NCBI GenBank assembly: GCA_028288305.1
Contig: JAQBOA010000041.1
Location: forward strand, 143,877-207,876
From: Mucilaginibacter sp.
GTDB lineage: Bacteria; Bacteroidota; Bacteroidia; Sphingobacteriales; Sphingobacteriaceae
Length of the DNA stretch: 64,000 bases
Direction: 5' to 3'
The stretch's first letter is position 1. Every line of letters starts with the position of its first letter. This document shows positions 37,408 to 47,922 of this stretch, piece after piece. The position numbers were made by a program, and so were the translations under genes. The notes beneath the pieces were generated by a model. It ran no database searches. It had not been told where the DNA came from and was given only the letters and a program-made list of their open reading frames with translations.

Positions 37408-38053
37408 TGAAAAAAGCTTTTTTATATTCGATCTCGATGATACATTATATAATGAGATTGACTTTTTAAAATCCGGGTATAGCTGCATTGCCAAAATTCT
37501 GGAACCCTATTTAGAATATAGTATTTTTGATTTAATGTTTGATAAATACAAAAACAATGAGAATGTTTTTGCCTGGATAATACAAGAATATAGCCCAATA
37601 ACTCCGTTTAAAACCATTTATGAACTTTTAGATATATACAGAACACACTTTCCTACTATTAAGATGTCTCAGGAGACTATTAAGTTTTTGGGAGATATTA
37701 AAGAAAAAAATATTTCTACAGGCCTTATTACTGATGGACGAAGCACAACACAAAGAAATAAGTTAAAAGCGTTAGGTATTGAAAATTATTTTACAGATAT
37801 TATTATTTCTGAAGAATTTGGAACTGAAAAGCCTAACAAATTAAATTATTTATACTTCCAAAAAAAACATCCTGAAAAAAGCTTTTATTTTTTTGGAGAT
37901 AACACTTCAAAAGACTTTATTGTTCCTTCGAAATTAGGATGGAATATAATATGCATTAAGGATGCAGGTAAAAATATACATTTGCAGGAATTACATAAAT
38001 TAAATTTTCCAAATACTATTATTTCATCATTTGAAGAAATAACACTCTTATGA
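37391..38053 (+). CDS. HAD-family hydrolase
   Basis: A C1-capped haloacid dehalogenase-like phosphatase. The nucleophile motif FDLDDTLYNE begins near residue 13, motif II is LITDGRSTTQ near 115, the conserved Lys is in EEFGTEKPNK, and motif IV is FFGDNTSKDF near 172. It overlaps the ATP-grasp gene upstream (17 nt) and the aminotransferase downstream (4 nt), so it is tightly tied to them. Such a phosphatase could act on a sugar phosphate or on an activated intermediate. Confidence 0.8.
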   Translation: MVINANEKSFFIFDLDDTLYNEIDFLKSGYSCIAKILEPYLEYSIFDLMFDKYKNNENVFAWIIQEYSPITPFKTIYELLDIYRTHFPTIKMSQETIKFLGDIKEKNISTGLITDGRSTTQRNKLKALGIENYFTDIIISEEFGTEKPNKLNYLYFQKKHPEKSFYFFGDNTSKDFIVPSKLGWNIICIKDAGKNIHLQELHKLNFPNTIISSFEEITLL

Positions 38054-39183
38054 ATCCGAAAATATGGCTTTCCAGTCCGCATATGGGCAGTGAAGAATTT
38101 AATTTTGTAAAAGAAGCTTTTGATACCAATTGGATAGCACCACTAGGCCCAAATGTAGATGGCTTTGAACATGACCTGGAAAAATTCACAGAGGTTAAAT
38201 ATGCGGCAGCGCTAAGCTCTGGTACAGCTGCGTTACATCTGGCTTTGATTATGTTAGGGGTAGAGGCTGGCGACGAAGTAATTTGCCAGAGTTTTACTTT
38301 TTCGGCCACAGCTAATCCTATAGTTTATTTAGGAGCAACACCCATATTTATTGATAGTGAAGCTGATACCTGGAATATGTGCCCTGATCTGCTGGAACAA
38401 GCAATAAAGGAAAGGATTGTTAAAGGTAAAAAACCAAAAGCAGTTATACCAGTTCATTTGTATGGCATGCCGGCCAAAATTGAGCGCATTATTGAAATAG
38501 CTAATAAATATGAAATACCTGTTATTGAAGATGCCGCAGAAGCTTTAGGCTCTACAATAAATGGAAATGCTGCAGGGTCTTTTGGACAGATGGGTATACT
38601 GTCATTTAATGGCAATAAAATAATTACAACAAGTGGCGGTGGCGCATTAATTTCAAATAATGAGAAATTCATTAATCAGGCTCGGTTTTTAGCTACACAA
38701 GCAAGGGATGCTGCTCCGCACTACCAGCATTCGCAAATTGGATATAATTATAGAATGAGTAACGTTTGTGCCGGTATTGGAAGAGGACAAATGAAGGTAA
38801 TTGCTGATCGTGTTAATCAACGAAGAAAAGTGTATAATATTTATTTGCAACATTTACAGGAATTTTCCAACATCGAATTTTTACCTGAACCGAAAGGCTA
38901 TTTTAGTAATCGCTGGCTAACAACAATTTTAATTAATCCGCAAAATAATAATGGAATTACCAGGGAAGCAATAAGGCTTTGTTTAGAAAAGGAAAACATT
39001 GAATCCAGGCCCCTATGGAAGCCTATGCATTTACAACCTGTATTTCAAAATTACCCATCGTATATTAATGGTATTAGTGAAAAACTTTTTGATTATGGTT
39101 TATGTCTCCCTTCCGGTTCTAATCTCACAGAAGGTGACTTGAACAGGGTGTTGATTAATATTCAACAGCTTTTTTTAAATTAG
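38050..39183 (+). CDS. DegT/DnrJ/EryC1 aminotransferase (PglE-like)
   Basis: A PLP-dependent sugar aminotransferase of 377 residues. The N terminus MNPKIWLSSPHMG is characteristic of the PglE group. SSGTAALHLAL near residue 57 binds the cofactor phosphate, EDAAEALGS supplies the ring Asp, and the PLP Lys is in FNGNKIITTSGGG near 190. It would place an amine on C4 of UDP-4-keto-6-deoxy-GlcNAc made by the dehydratase that follows. The pair matches the bacillosamine route, but no clear PglD acetyltransferase is adjacent. Confidence 0.9.
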   Translation: MNPKIWLSSPHMGSEEFNFVKEAFDTNWIAPLGPNVDGFEHDLEKFTEVKYAAALSSGTAALHLALIMLGVEAGDEVICQSFTFSATANPIVYLGATPIFIDSEADTWNMCPDLLEQAIKERIVKGKKPKAVIPVHLYGMPAKIERIIEIANKYEIPVIEDAAEALGSTINGNAAGSFGQMGILSFNGNKIITTSGGGALISNNEKFINQARFLATQARDAAPHYQHSQIGYNYRMSNVCAGIGRGQMKVIADRVNQRRKVYNIYLQHLQEFSNIEFLPEPKGYFSNRWLTTILINPQNNNGITREAIRLCLEKENIESRPLWKPMHLQPVFQNYPSYINGISEKLFDYGLCLPSGSNLTEGDLNRVLINIQQLFLN

Positions 39184-39307
39184 ATGTTCAAAATTTAATT
39201 TAAGAAAGTCAATAAAGTAAAAAAAGTAAATATTTAGAGTGTTTAAAATTGTTTTGTTAAATTATTAGCTAATTTACTTTAATTTAGCACTTTCTGCGAA
39301 ATAGATT

Positions 39308-41227
39308 ATGAGAAAATATTTACAATTTAACGGGGTGGTACCCCGATGGGTAATAATGTTGCTTGATTTTTTTATTGTTGCTACATCTTTCTCTTTCTCT
39401 TATTTTATTGTTTACCGATTTGAGTTTGTAAATATTCTGAGAGGTTACTTTCTTATTTATACAGGTTTATATTGTTTATTAACAGCCGAAGTAATGTTTA
39501 TAATGCGTATACATACCGGCCTTATACGCTACTCAAATACACGTGATGTGTTACGCATATTTAGTTCTGTTTTTTTAAGCACTTTAATTTACCTGGTTAT
39601 TATAAATATTTGGATTTTACCTCGTTGGCCTATTAATTCTGTTACAATAGATATGGTTATGCTGGTTAACTTTTCTGTATCAAGTACTTTATTAATTTTA
39701 CTGCGTACAGCTGTTAAAAGTGCATATTATTTTATTAACAATTATTCCAGTACAACTAAAACAGTAGTGCTTATATATGGCTCCGACAGTAGCGCTATAC
39801 TAGTTAAGCAGGCTTTGGAAACAAGTGCAAAAACCAATTTTGCTGTTATAGGTTTTGTTGCTGATGACCCAGGTAAGATTAATAAAGAAATAGAACAGGT
39901 TAAAGTATACGATATTGATAAGCTTGATAAGCTTATAGAAAAACGAAAGGTGGATAAGCTAATAATAATGAACCATCATTTGGATGAAGAAGCCAAAAAA
40001 AATGCTCTTGAAAAATGTATTGCTTTGGGCATACAGGTACTTACAGTACCGCCTTCGGACCAATGGATTTACGGTAAACTAAACCTGCAGCAAATTAAAG
40101 ATCTTAATATCGAAGACTTGCTGCAACGTAAGCCTATTCAAATTGATACTACACGTATATCAGATGATTTGCAGGGAAGACGGGTCCTTGTTACCGGAGC
40201 CGCAGGGTCAATCGGATCAGAAATAGTACAGCAAGTTCTTCAATATAAACCTGCAATGGTTATACTAAGCGATCAGGCCGAATCGCCTTTGCATGAGTTA
40301 CGTTTGCATGTGGAGGAAACCTTTCCGGATGTTCCCGCTAAAATATTTATTGGCGATATAAGAAATTATAACCGGATGCGTAAATTATTCCTTGATTACA
40401 GGCCCGAAGTAGTTTTTCATGCCGCTGCATACAAACATGTACCTATGATGGAAGAAAATCCTACAGAAGGTGTATTAACTAATATATTAGGTACCAAACA
40501 TATTGCGGATCTGGCAGTTGCATTTAATGTTGATAAATTTGTAATGATTTCTACCGATAAAGCAGTTAATCCTTCTAATGTAATGGGTACTACCAAGCGT
40601 ATTGCCGAAATTTATATTCAATCGCTTAAAAATAGTTCAATAAATAAATCTACGCGCTTTATTACCACACGATTTGGTAATGTTTTAGGTTCAAATGGCT
40701 CAGTTATACCAAGATTTAAGGCTCAAATTCAAAAAGGTGGTCCAATAACAGTTACACACCCCGAAATCACCCGTTATTTTATGACCATTCCTGAAGCGGT
40801 GCATCTTGTTTTAGAAGCCGGTACAATGGGTATAGGAGGTGAAATCTTTATTTTTGATATGGGTGAGCCGGTTAAAATCACAGATCTTGCATTAAAAATG
40901 ATAAAACTCGCTGGCCTGCAGCCAGAAAAAGATATAAAAATTATATATACCGGATTAAGACCTGGCGAAAAACTTTATGAAGAACTGCTGAATGATGGTG
41001 AAAGTACAATGCCAACTTATCATGAAAAAATTAAGATTTCACAAGTGATAGATTATGATTATAAACAAGTGCTTGCAGATATTGACGAATTGCTCACACT
41101 GAATAAATGGAATAATGTTATGGCTGTAGTTAATAAAATGAAAGAGATCGTGCCTGAATTTATAAGCAAAAATTCACAATTTGAAGGATTGGACAACAAT
41201 ATAAAAGAAGGAATACTGGAAGCTTAA
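39308..41227 (+). CDS. UDP-GlcNAc 4,6-dehydratase, membrane-bound (PglF/WbpM-like)
   Basis: This 639-residue protein has four N-terminal transmembrane helices (about residues 15-140), a first nucleotide-binding domain, then a catalytic SDR with GAAGSIGSEIVQQ near 297 and STDKAVNPSNVMGTTKR near 415. Met replaces the usual Tyr of YxxxK, as in the PglF/WbpM group. It makes UDP-4-keto-6-deoxy-GlcNAc, the substrate for the aminotransferase upstream. It is the last gene of the polysaccharide locus and follows a 124-nt gap with a possible TTTG/TACTTTAA promoter at 39253-39282. Confidence 0.92.
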   Translation: MRKYLQFNGVVPRWVIMLLDFFIVATSFSFSYFIVYRFEFVNILRGYFLIYTGLYCLLTAEVMFIMRIHTGLIRYSNTRDVLRIFSSVFLSTLIYLVIINIWILPRWPINSVTIDMVMLVNFSVSSTLLILLRTAVKSAYYFINNYSSTTKTVVLIYGSDSSAILVKQALETSAKTNFAVIGFVADDPGKINKEIEQVKVYDIDKLDKLIEKRKVDKLIIMNHHLDEEAKKNALEKCIALGIQVLTVPPSDQWIYGKLNLQQIKDLNIEDLLQRKPIQIDTTRISDDLQGRRVLVTGAAGSIGSEIVQQVLQYKPAMVILSDQAESPLHELRLHVEETFPDVPAKIFIGDIRNYNRMRKLFLDYRPEVVFHAAAYKHVPMMEENPTEGVLTNILGTKHIADLAVAFNVDKFVMISTDKAVNPSNVMGTTKRIAEIYIQSLKNSSINKSTRFITTRFGNVLGSNGSVIPRFKAQIQKGGPITVTHPEITRYFMTIPEAVHLVLEAGTMGIGGEIFIFDMGEPVKITDLALKMIKLAGLQPEKDIKIIYTGLRPGEKLYEELLNDGESTMPTYHEKIKISQVIDYDYKQVLADIDELLTLNKWNNVMAVVNKMKEIVPEFISKNSQFEGLDNNIKEGILEA

Positions 41228-41251
41228 TATATAAATATCTATTTAAGAACC

Positions 41252-41731
41252 TCAGTACGCTGTTTTTGCAGATGACGATTGCCAAAGCTTAAATATCTGT
41301 AATGCTTCGTCTCTTATCAGTTGTATAAAGGGTAGTTTTCTTTTCTTAATATGCATTCCCATCTCTTTGTAAATAAATTCATCGTCAAAACCGATATCGG
41401 CGGCATCCTCCTTTGAGTTAGCATAATAAATTTTATCGATATGAGCCCAGTATATAGCACCAAGACACATTGGGCATGGCTCGCAACTAGTATAAATTTC
41501 ACATCCTGATAAATTATAAGTACCTAATTTTTGGCAAGCTAACCTAATTGCCGAAATTTCTGCATGAGCAGTCGGGTCATTTTCCTGGATTACCTTATTG
41601 GCGCTTTTTACCAGAACAATACCATCCTTAACTATTACAGCACCAAATGGCCCCCCCTGCCCCGCCCTTACATTAGATTCTGACAGCTCTATGGCCATTC
41701 TCATAAATTTTTCATGCACCTGGTTTTCCAT
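41252..41731 (-). CDS. Nucleoside/guanine deaminase family protein
   Basis: A zinc deaminase of the CDA superfamily with the ligand His and catalytic Glu in HAEISAI near residue 56 and the two Cys ligands in CEPCPMCLGAIYWA near 85-88. Length (159) and the C-terminal IGFDDEFIYKEMG fit guanine deaminases of the GuaD type better than tRNA deaminase TadA. It would convert guanine to xanthine. It converges with the polysaccharide locus and follows the terminator of the OmpH-like gene. Confidence 0.85.
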   Translation of the reverse strand: MENQVHEKFMRMAIELSESNVRAGQGGPFGAVIVKDGIVLVKSANKVIQENDPTAHAEISAIRLACQKLGTYNLSGCEIYTSCEPCPMCLGAIYWAHIDKIYYANSKEDAADIGFDDEFIYKEMGMHIKKRKLPFIQLIRDEALQIFKLWQSSSAKTAY

Positions 41732-41744
41732 AAATCTTTAAATT

Positions 41745-41774
41745 AAAAAAACCCCAAACAAATTTGAGGTTTTT
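41745..41774 (-). terminator. Rho-independent terminator of the OmpH-like gene
   Basis: On the minus strand a stem AAAACCTCAAA / TTTGGGGTTTT (one G-U pair) with a short loop is followed by a run of T. It lies just downstream of the OmpH-like gene and upstream of the deaminase start. Confidence 0.7.
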
Positions 41775-41828
41775 AATGTGAATTCATAAGTCCTAAAAGC
41801 AAGTAATTATCTTACTTTACCAAACAAT

Positions 41829-42416
41829 TTATTTTTTATCCTTTTGATAGGCGTCATTCAGTCGTTTTATTACATCAGCAGTAACATCCAAACTTTGGTC
41901 ACCATATAAAACAGTAGGGTTAGCTTTTGAGTACATCAATACTAATTTATAACCTTTTTCTTTAGCATAACCCTTTACAAATTCAACAATTTTATCATAA
42001 ACTTTACCCGCTTCAGTAGCTTGTTCATTTTGAAATTGAGCTGAGGCATTTTGCTGGTATCCTTGTAAGGCCTGATTTTCACGTTGCAAGCGTTGTTCTG
42101 TTGTTTGCCGTTGGTCAGCAGGCATAGTATTGGCATTCTTTTGGTATTCAGCAACTTCACGCTGAAAAGCCTGTTGCCGGCTTCCAAGATCGTTTTGTGC
42201 ATTTTTACCTTTATCCTGCATAGTCTTGGTCACGTCTTTAGCATATGTATATTTACTTAATAATGTATCCTGATTGATATACACAATTGTTTCTTTATTA
42301 GCAGCGGAAGTCGCAATTGGTTTCTCCTCCGTTTTAGGTTTGTTGCACGCGGTCATCCCCCCTGCAATTAATATACATAAGGTGACCTTAGTGAAAATAG
42401 AAGCCGTAGTTTTCAT
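41829..42416 (-). CDS. OmpH/Skp-like periplasmic chaperone, lipoprotein
   Basis: A lipoprotein signal with lipobox MTAC near residue 24 is followed by an OmpH/Skp fold: a small beta part beginning ETIVYINQDTLLSKY, a long charged helical arm rich in Q, K and E (about residues 60-140), and a return segment GKVYDKIVEFVKGYAKEKGYKLVLMYSK. Skp-type proteins escort outer-membrane proteins through the periplasm. The lipid anchor differs from E. coli Skp. It is divergent from gyrB. Confidence 0.85.
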   Translation of the reverse strand: MKTTASIFTKVTLCILIAGGMTACNKPKTEEKPIATSAANKETIVYINQDTLLSKYTYAKDVTKTMQDKGKNAQNDLGSRQQAFQREVAEYQKNANTMPADQRQTTEQRLQRENQALQGYQQNASAQFQNEQATEAGKVYDKIVEFVKGYAKEKGYKLVLMYSKANPTVLYGDQSLDVTADVIKRLNDAYQKDKK

Positions 42417-42483
42417 TTTAATTTAGTTTTTTCTTGTGCCATTACACAAAAGAGTGTCCGGTTAATTTCTTATAAAATTTTGA

Positions 42484-42491
42484 CAAATATA
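42484..42491 (-). promoter_or_regulatory. -7 box of the OmpH-like gene
   Basis: The minus strand reads TATATTTG, an exact TAnnTTTG match about 70 nt upstream of the start codon, giving a leader of about 60 nt. The -33 element is not convincing. Confidence 0.45.
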
Positions 42492-42580
42492 AGCTTTCAA
42501 TGCAAGTATCCTAATGTTTTACCAGCATGTTTATATCGTGCGTATTTATCAACAATACCGATAATACGCGGTAAAATTCG

Positions 42581-42588
42581 TACCTTTG
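42581..42588 (+). promoter_or_regulatory. -7 box of gyrB
   Basis: TACCTTTG matches TAnnTTTG 23-30 nt upstream of the gyrB start codon, which gives a short leader. No clear TTTG is found at the -33 position. Confidence 0.5.
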
Positions 42589-42604
42589 ACAGTTATTGTT
42601 TTAA

Positions 42605-44569
<1,965 letters not shown>

Positions 44570-44586
44570 TATTGAAATAGTTTAGC

Positions 44587-44613
44587 CTTACGAAGTTTTA
44601 AAAGCTTCGTAAG
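44587..44613. terminator. Bidirectional palindrome after gyrB
   Basis: CTTACGAAG, a T4A4 centre and its complement form a near-perfect palindrome between the convergent gyrB and retropepsin-like genes. Its core equals the one at 5701-5733, which has the same convergent setting. Confidence 0.6.
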
Positions 44614-44632
44614 TATTTTCTGGTTCTGTAGA

Positions 44633-45070
44633 TTACAGTTTTAAATTAAGTACGCGTTCTCCATAATCAATTACCGCCCTATATTTCATTAATACATCAC
44701 CACCCAACACTCCCAAAACTTCTGGATGTCCCAACTCCTTATAAGCGATATTAATAGTGGAAAGGTCTAATACTGCTACTTCAAATTCAGTAATCAATAA
44801 ACTTCCAATATAAAGATTGTTAATAATTGCTGTTGATGACACCATAGTGTTTGTTCCAAGTCCGGTTGAAAGCCTGTCACTTAAAGTAATAACAGCATTT
44901 TTTTCAGCCTCAAGCAACATACTTCTATCAAATGCTGTCTTAGAGGCACCCGTATCCAAAACAAGTAAAAATGATTTTCCAAAAACAGAGACATCTATTA
45001 ATGGGTGAAATCCATCCTGTTGAAGATCAATTATTTGCAACGCTATTGTAGTTTCCTGCATATTATTCAA
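44633..45070 (-). CDS. Retropepsin-like aspartic protease domain protein
   Basis: This small protein of 145 residues has a single pepsin-like half-domain. The active-site motif VLDTGASKTAFD lies near residue 36, and the second conserved hydrophobic-Gly segment VLGVLGGDVLMKY lies near 120. Such single-domain proteins act as homodimers, as in retroviral proteases. There is no signal peptide, so it is probably cytoplasmic. The substrate is unknown. Confidence 0.8.
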   Translation of the reverse strand: MNNMQETTIALQIIDLQQDGFHPLIDVSVFGKSFLLVLDTGASKTAFDRSMLLEAEKNAVITLSDRLSTGLGTNTMVSSTAIINNLYIGSLLITEFEVAVLDLSTINIAYKELGHPEVLGVLGGDVLMKYRAVIDYGERVLNLKL

Positions 45071-45110
45071 TGCAAGGTTAGCAATATTAATTGATCGGTC
45101 AATAATTTAC

Positions 45111-45118
45111 CAAATTTA
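45111..45118 (-). promoter_or_regulatory. -7 box of the retropepsin-like gene
   Basis: The minus strand reads TAAATTTG, matching TAnnTTTG, 41-48 nt upstream of the start codon and just after the end of the PAS sensor gene. Confidence 0.4.
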
Positions 45119-45122
45119 TGCA

Positions 45123-47777
45123 TTAATCATGTATATTCTGATTTGAAGCATCCTTGGCCATCTCTATTATAATGGCATCCATTCTGTTCAATTCTGTCTG
45201 AATGTGGTCAAGCACTTCAGTATCAAACAAGCCATCTTTTAGTATTGCAGTTAATCCTTTTAAATTGGCCAATGGACTTCGTATCAGGTGCGATTGTTTC
45301 CATGCCATATCTTTTATACTATTTATGTGGCATTGTATCCTTTCGTAAGCGCATTTTAAATCTTGTTCAGCATTTTTTCTTTCTGTTATATTGTACAAAG
45401 CAATTAATATACCCAGTATCTCTTTTTTGTCGTCAGTTATCGGAAACAACCTAACATAATACCAAAGTACTGATCCGTCTGCCTGTGAATAATCCATTTC
45501 AAAGTTTATGTTGTTACCTTTCAGTACATTCTTTGTAAAAGATATAAACTGGGGAAACCTGTCCTCTGAGAAAAAATCAACAAGCCGGTCCCCTTTTTCA
45601 GGAACATGATTATATTGCCGATTTACAAATTCACGAGCCTTCTGGTTAAAAGCTAAAACTTTAAGATCCGTATCAAATAAGGCATAAGCAGTATCAGTAG
45701 TATTTAGAATGGTTTGCAGGTTTGCTTCAGACTTTTGGAGTGACTCCTCTGCTCTAAGTTTTTCTGTAATATCATTTGTTAGCGAAAGTCTTACCGGTCT
45801 GCTTTCAAATATAATATCATTGGCAATAATCTGCACAAACATAACCGTTCCGTCCTTTTTAAGGTGCCTGACAATATTAGGACCAGTTGAATGATTCTTT
45901 TTCTTACTATAGCCCTCCAATTGTTGCTCCAAATCCACATTGAGCCGGAGATCTTTAACACTCATATTTAATAATTCATCCCTGGTATAGCCATATAGCT
46001 CGGCGGCGGCATCATTTACATCAATTATAGACAGATTATCCTTTGCTATCATCCATAATGGCATGGGGTTACTTTCAAAAAGCAATTTATATTTGTGCTC
46101 GGATGATCTTAATTCTTCTTCAGCCTTTTTACGCTCAGTAATATCTATCATCGATCCAATTATTGTTGGTTGCTCTCCTATGATTGCCCTGCTTCCATAA
46201 AATTCTAACCAATTGGCTGTGCCATCTTTTTTCTTGCCTAATGCTTCGTAATGGATACTCTCAACTTCACCTTCAATACGCTGCCTCATGTTTTCAGTAG
46301 TAATTGACCGATAGCTTTCATGAATAATTGTTTCTACCGGAAAAGTATTGATCAACTCTTCGGGTTCATAACCAAAAACATCAGCAAACCTGGGGTTTAC
46401 ATAAATAAACTTTCCATTTTGAACCATGTAAACACCTACAATTGATTTGTCGGCAATGGTCCTGAATTTAAGTTCGGCTTCCTTTAACTCAGTCTCCATT
46501 TTTTTTCGGCTGGTAATGTCCCGTGCTATAACCATAATGCGGTCGTCGGAAAGCCCTTTTACATTGACTTCTACTGTAAAGATACTTCCGTCTTTACGCA
46601 TATACCTTCTTTCGCGAATAATGGATTGCCTGTTGTTAATTACATCTTTAGCTAAAGGAATAGTTTTCAGTTCCTCAGGGTCAATAACTGCTTCTACATT
46701 TAAGCGCAATAATTCTTCCTTATTATAGCCTATCATTTTGCACGTGCTTGCATTTACTTCGGTAAAGTTTCTTTTATAATCAAGAACAAATATTGCATCT
46801 GATGCCTGCTCTATAAGAGAACGATATTTTTCCTCACTTTTCTGAATTTCAGCTGATCGTTCTTCCACCCTTTTCTCAAGATCGGCATTCATCAGTTTTA
46901 CTTCGGCCTCAGCTTTTGATCGTTGCTCATCAATGCTGTTTAACCAATTAGCAGTATGCCATATAAGCACCAGGCTTACCAATAAAAAACTAACTGCCAA
47001 TAATGAAACACCTAAATATAATGAAGAAAATAAATGAAAACGCTGAGTTTGAAATCTTAACGACCCAAATACAATAACCATCAAAATCATTAAGGCATAA
47101 AGCTTTTTTGCCATTTGATTGCCTACACGATTACCTGTAAAAAGTTTGGCAATACCTATTGTGGGGTTTACTAATGATGCGGCCAGCGAAAAGAAGAAAA
47201 ACAGAATGGCTGTATGAGTAGCCATTGAAGTTTGATATAAAAGTGCGCGGAAAAACGACACTCCATACAAATAGCCAATTAGCGCTACCGCTGAAAGAAT
47301 AGTAACGATGTGAAAAAGGAACTGGGATAATATATTAAAAAGACGTTTTTTAAATACAAGTGCTAAAAATCCTAATCCTAAAAAAAGAAAATTGACTGAA
47401 GCGTTAAAGGCCATTCGGCCAGGAAATGGAAAGCTATATGACGGTATAGTTCCATCGGTTACAAATAATTGGTCGAGGCCGGAATTATAATGAAACAGAT
47501 CCTGCGATAAAGTTATCAAACCAATCAAGAAGCCCAGGAATGATAAAACAAAAAACACTAAGTTACTATACTTTCTGGTTTGATATTGACTAATCAATAA
47601 AGCGACACTAAATAAAACAAAACACAAAGCTGCATTAAACCTCATCCCTTCAAAGCCTGGAATAATACTTTGAAGTGCTGGAATGTCAAATATCCAGCCC
47701 GTTATTACTGTTATACCTGCAAATACTGTAAGCAGGCTTATTATGCTAATAATTCTTCTTCTGCGCGAATAATGCAT
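45123..47777 (-). CDS. Multi-PAS sensor protein lacking a kinase ATPase domain
   Basis: This 884-residue signalling protein has an N-terminal membrane domain of seven or eight helices (about residues 10-285), a coiled-coil linker, then four PAS domains (about 315-440, 440-560, 562-685 and 690-805; SEEKYRSLIEQASDAIF opens the first). The last 80 residues form a DHp-like helical hairpin with WKQSHLIRSPLANLKGL, and the chain stops there with no HATPase_c domain. In the H-box, Arg-Ser follows the expected phospho-His region. It may act as a dimerising sensor or phosphotransfer partner. No response regulator is adjacent. Confidence 0.85.
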   Translation of the reverse strand: MHYSRRRRIISIISLLTVFAGITVITGWIFDIPALQSIIPGFEGMRFNAALCFVLFSVALLISQYQTRKYSNLVFFVLSFLGFLIGLITLSQDLFHYNSGLDQLFVTDGTIPSYSFPFPGRMAFNASVNFLFLGLGFLALVFKKRLFNILSQFLFHIVTILSAVALIGYLYGVSFFRALLYQTSMATHTAILFFFFSLAASLVNPTIGIAKLFTGNRVGNQMAKKLYALMILMVIVFGSLRFQTQRFHLFSSLYLGVSLLAVSFLLVSLVLIWHTANWLNSIDEQRSKAEAEVKLMNADLEKRVEERSAEIQKSEEKYRSLIEQASDAIFVLDYKRNFTEVNASTCKMIGYNKEELLRLNVEAVIDPEELKTIPLAKDVINNRQSIIRERRYMRKDGSIFTVEVNVKGLSDDRIMVIARDITSRKKMETELKEAELKFRTIADKSIVGVYMVQNGKFIYVNPRFADVFGYEPEELINTFPVETIIHESYRSITTENMRQRIEGEVESIHYEALGKKKDGTANWLEFYGSRAIIGEQPTIIGSMIDITERKKAEEELRSSEHKYKLLFESNPMPLWMIAKDNLSIIDVNDAAAELYGYTRDELLNMSVKDLRLNVDLEQQLEGYSKKKNHSTGPNIVRHLKKDGTVMFVQIIANDIIFESRPVRLSLTNDITEKLRAEESLQKSEANLQTILNTTDTAYALFDTDLKVLAFNQKAREFVNRQYNHVPEKGDRLVDFFSEDRFPQFISFTKNVLKGNNINFEMDYSQADGSVLWYYVRLFPITDDKKEILGILIALYNITERKNAEQDLKCAYERIQCHINSIKDMAWKQSHLIRSPLANLKGLTAILKDGLFDTEVLDHIQTELNRMDAIIIEMAKDASNQNIHD

Positions 47778-47922
47778 TTAAAATAGATCGATTTAAGCTT
47801 TATACGCATTTCGTTTAAGGATGGTACATATATAATAAATTTATAGTTAAATTACCGTAAAATATAAAGTATCAGTTAAGGATACGCAATTTATTGAACT
47901 TTTTTTGGTAATAAGTAAAAAA

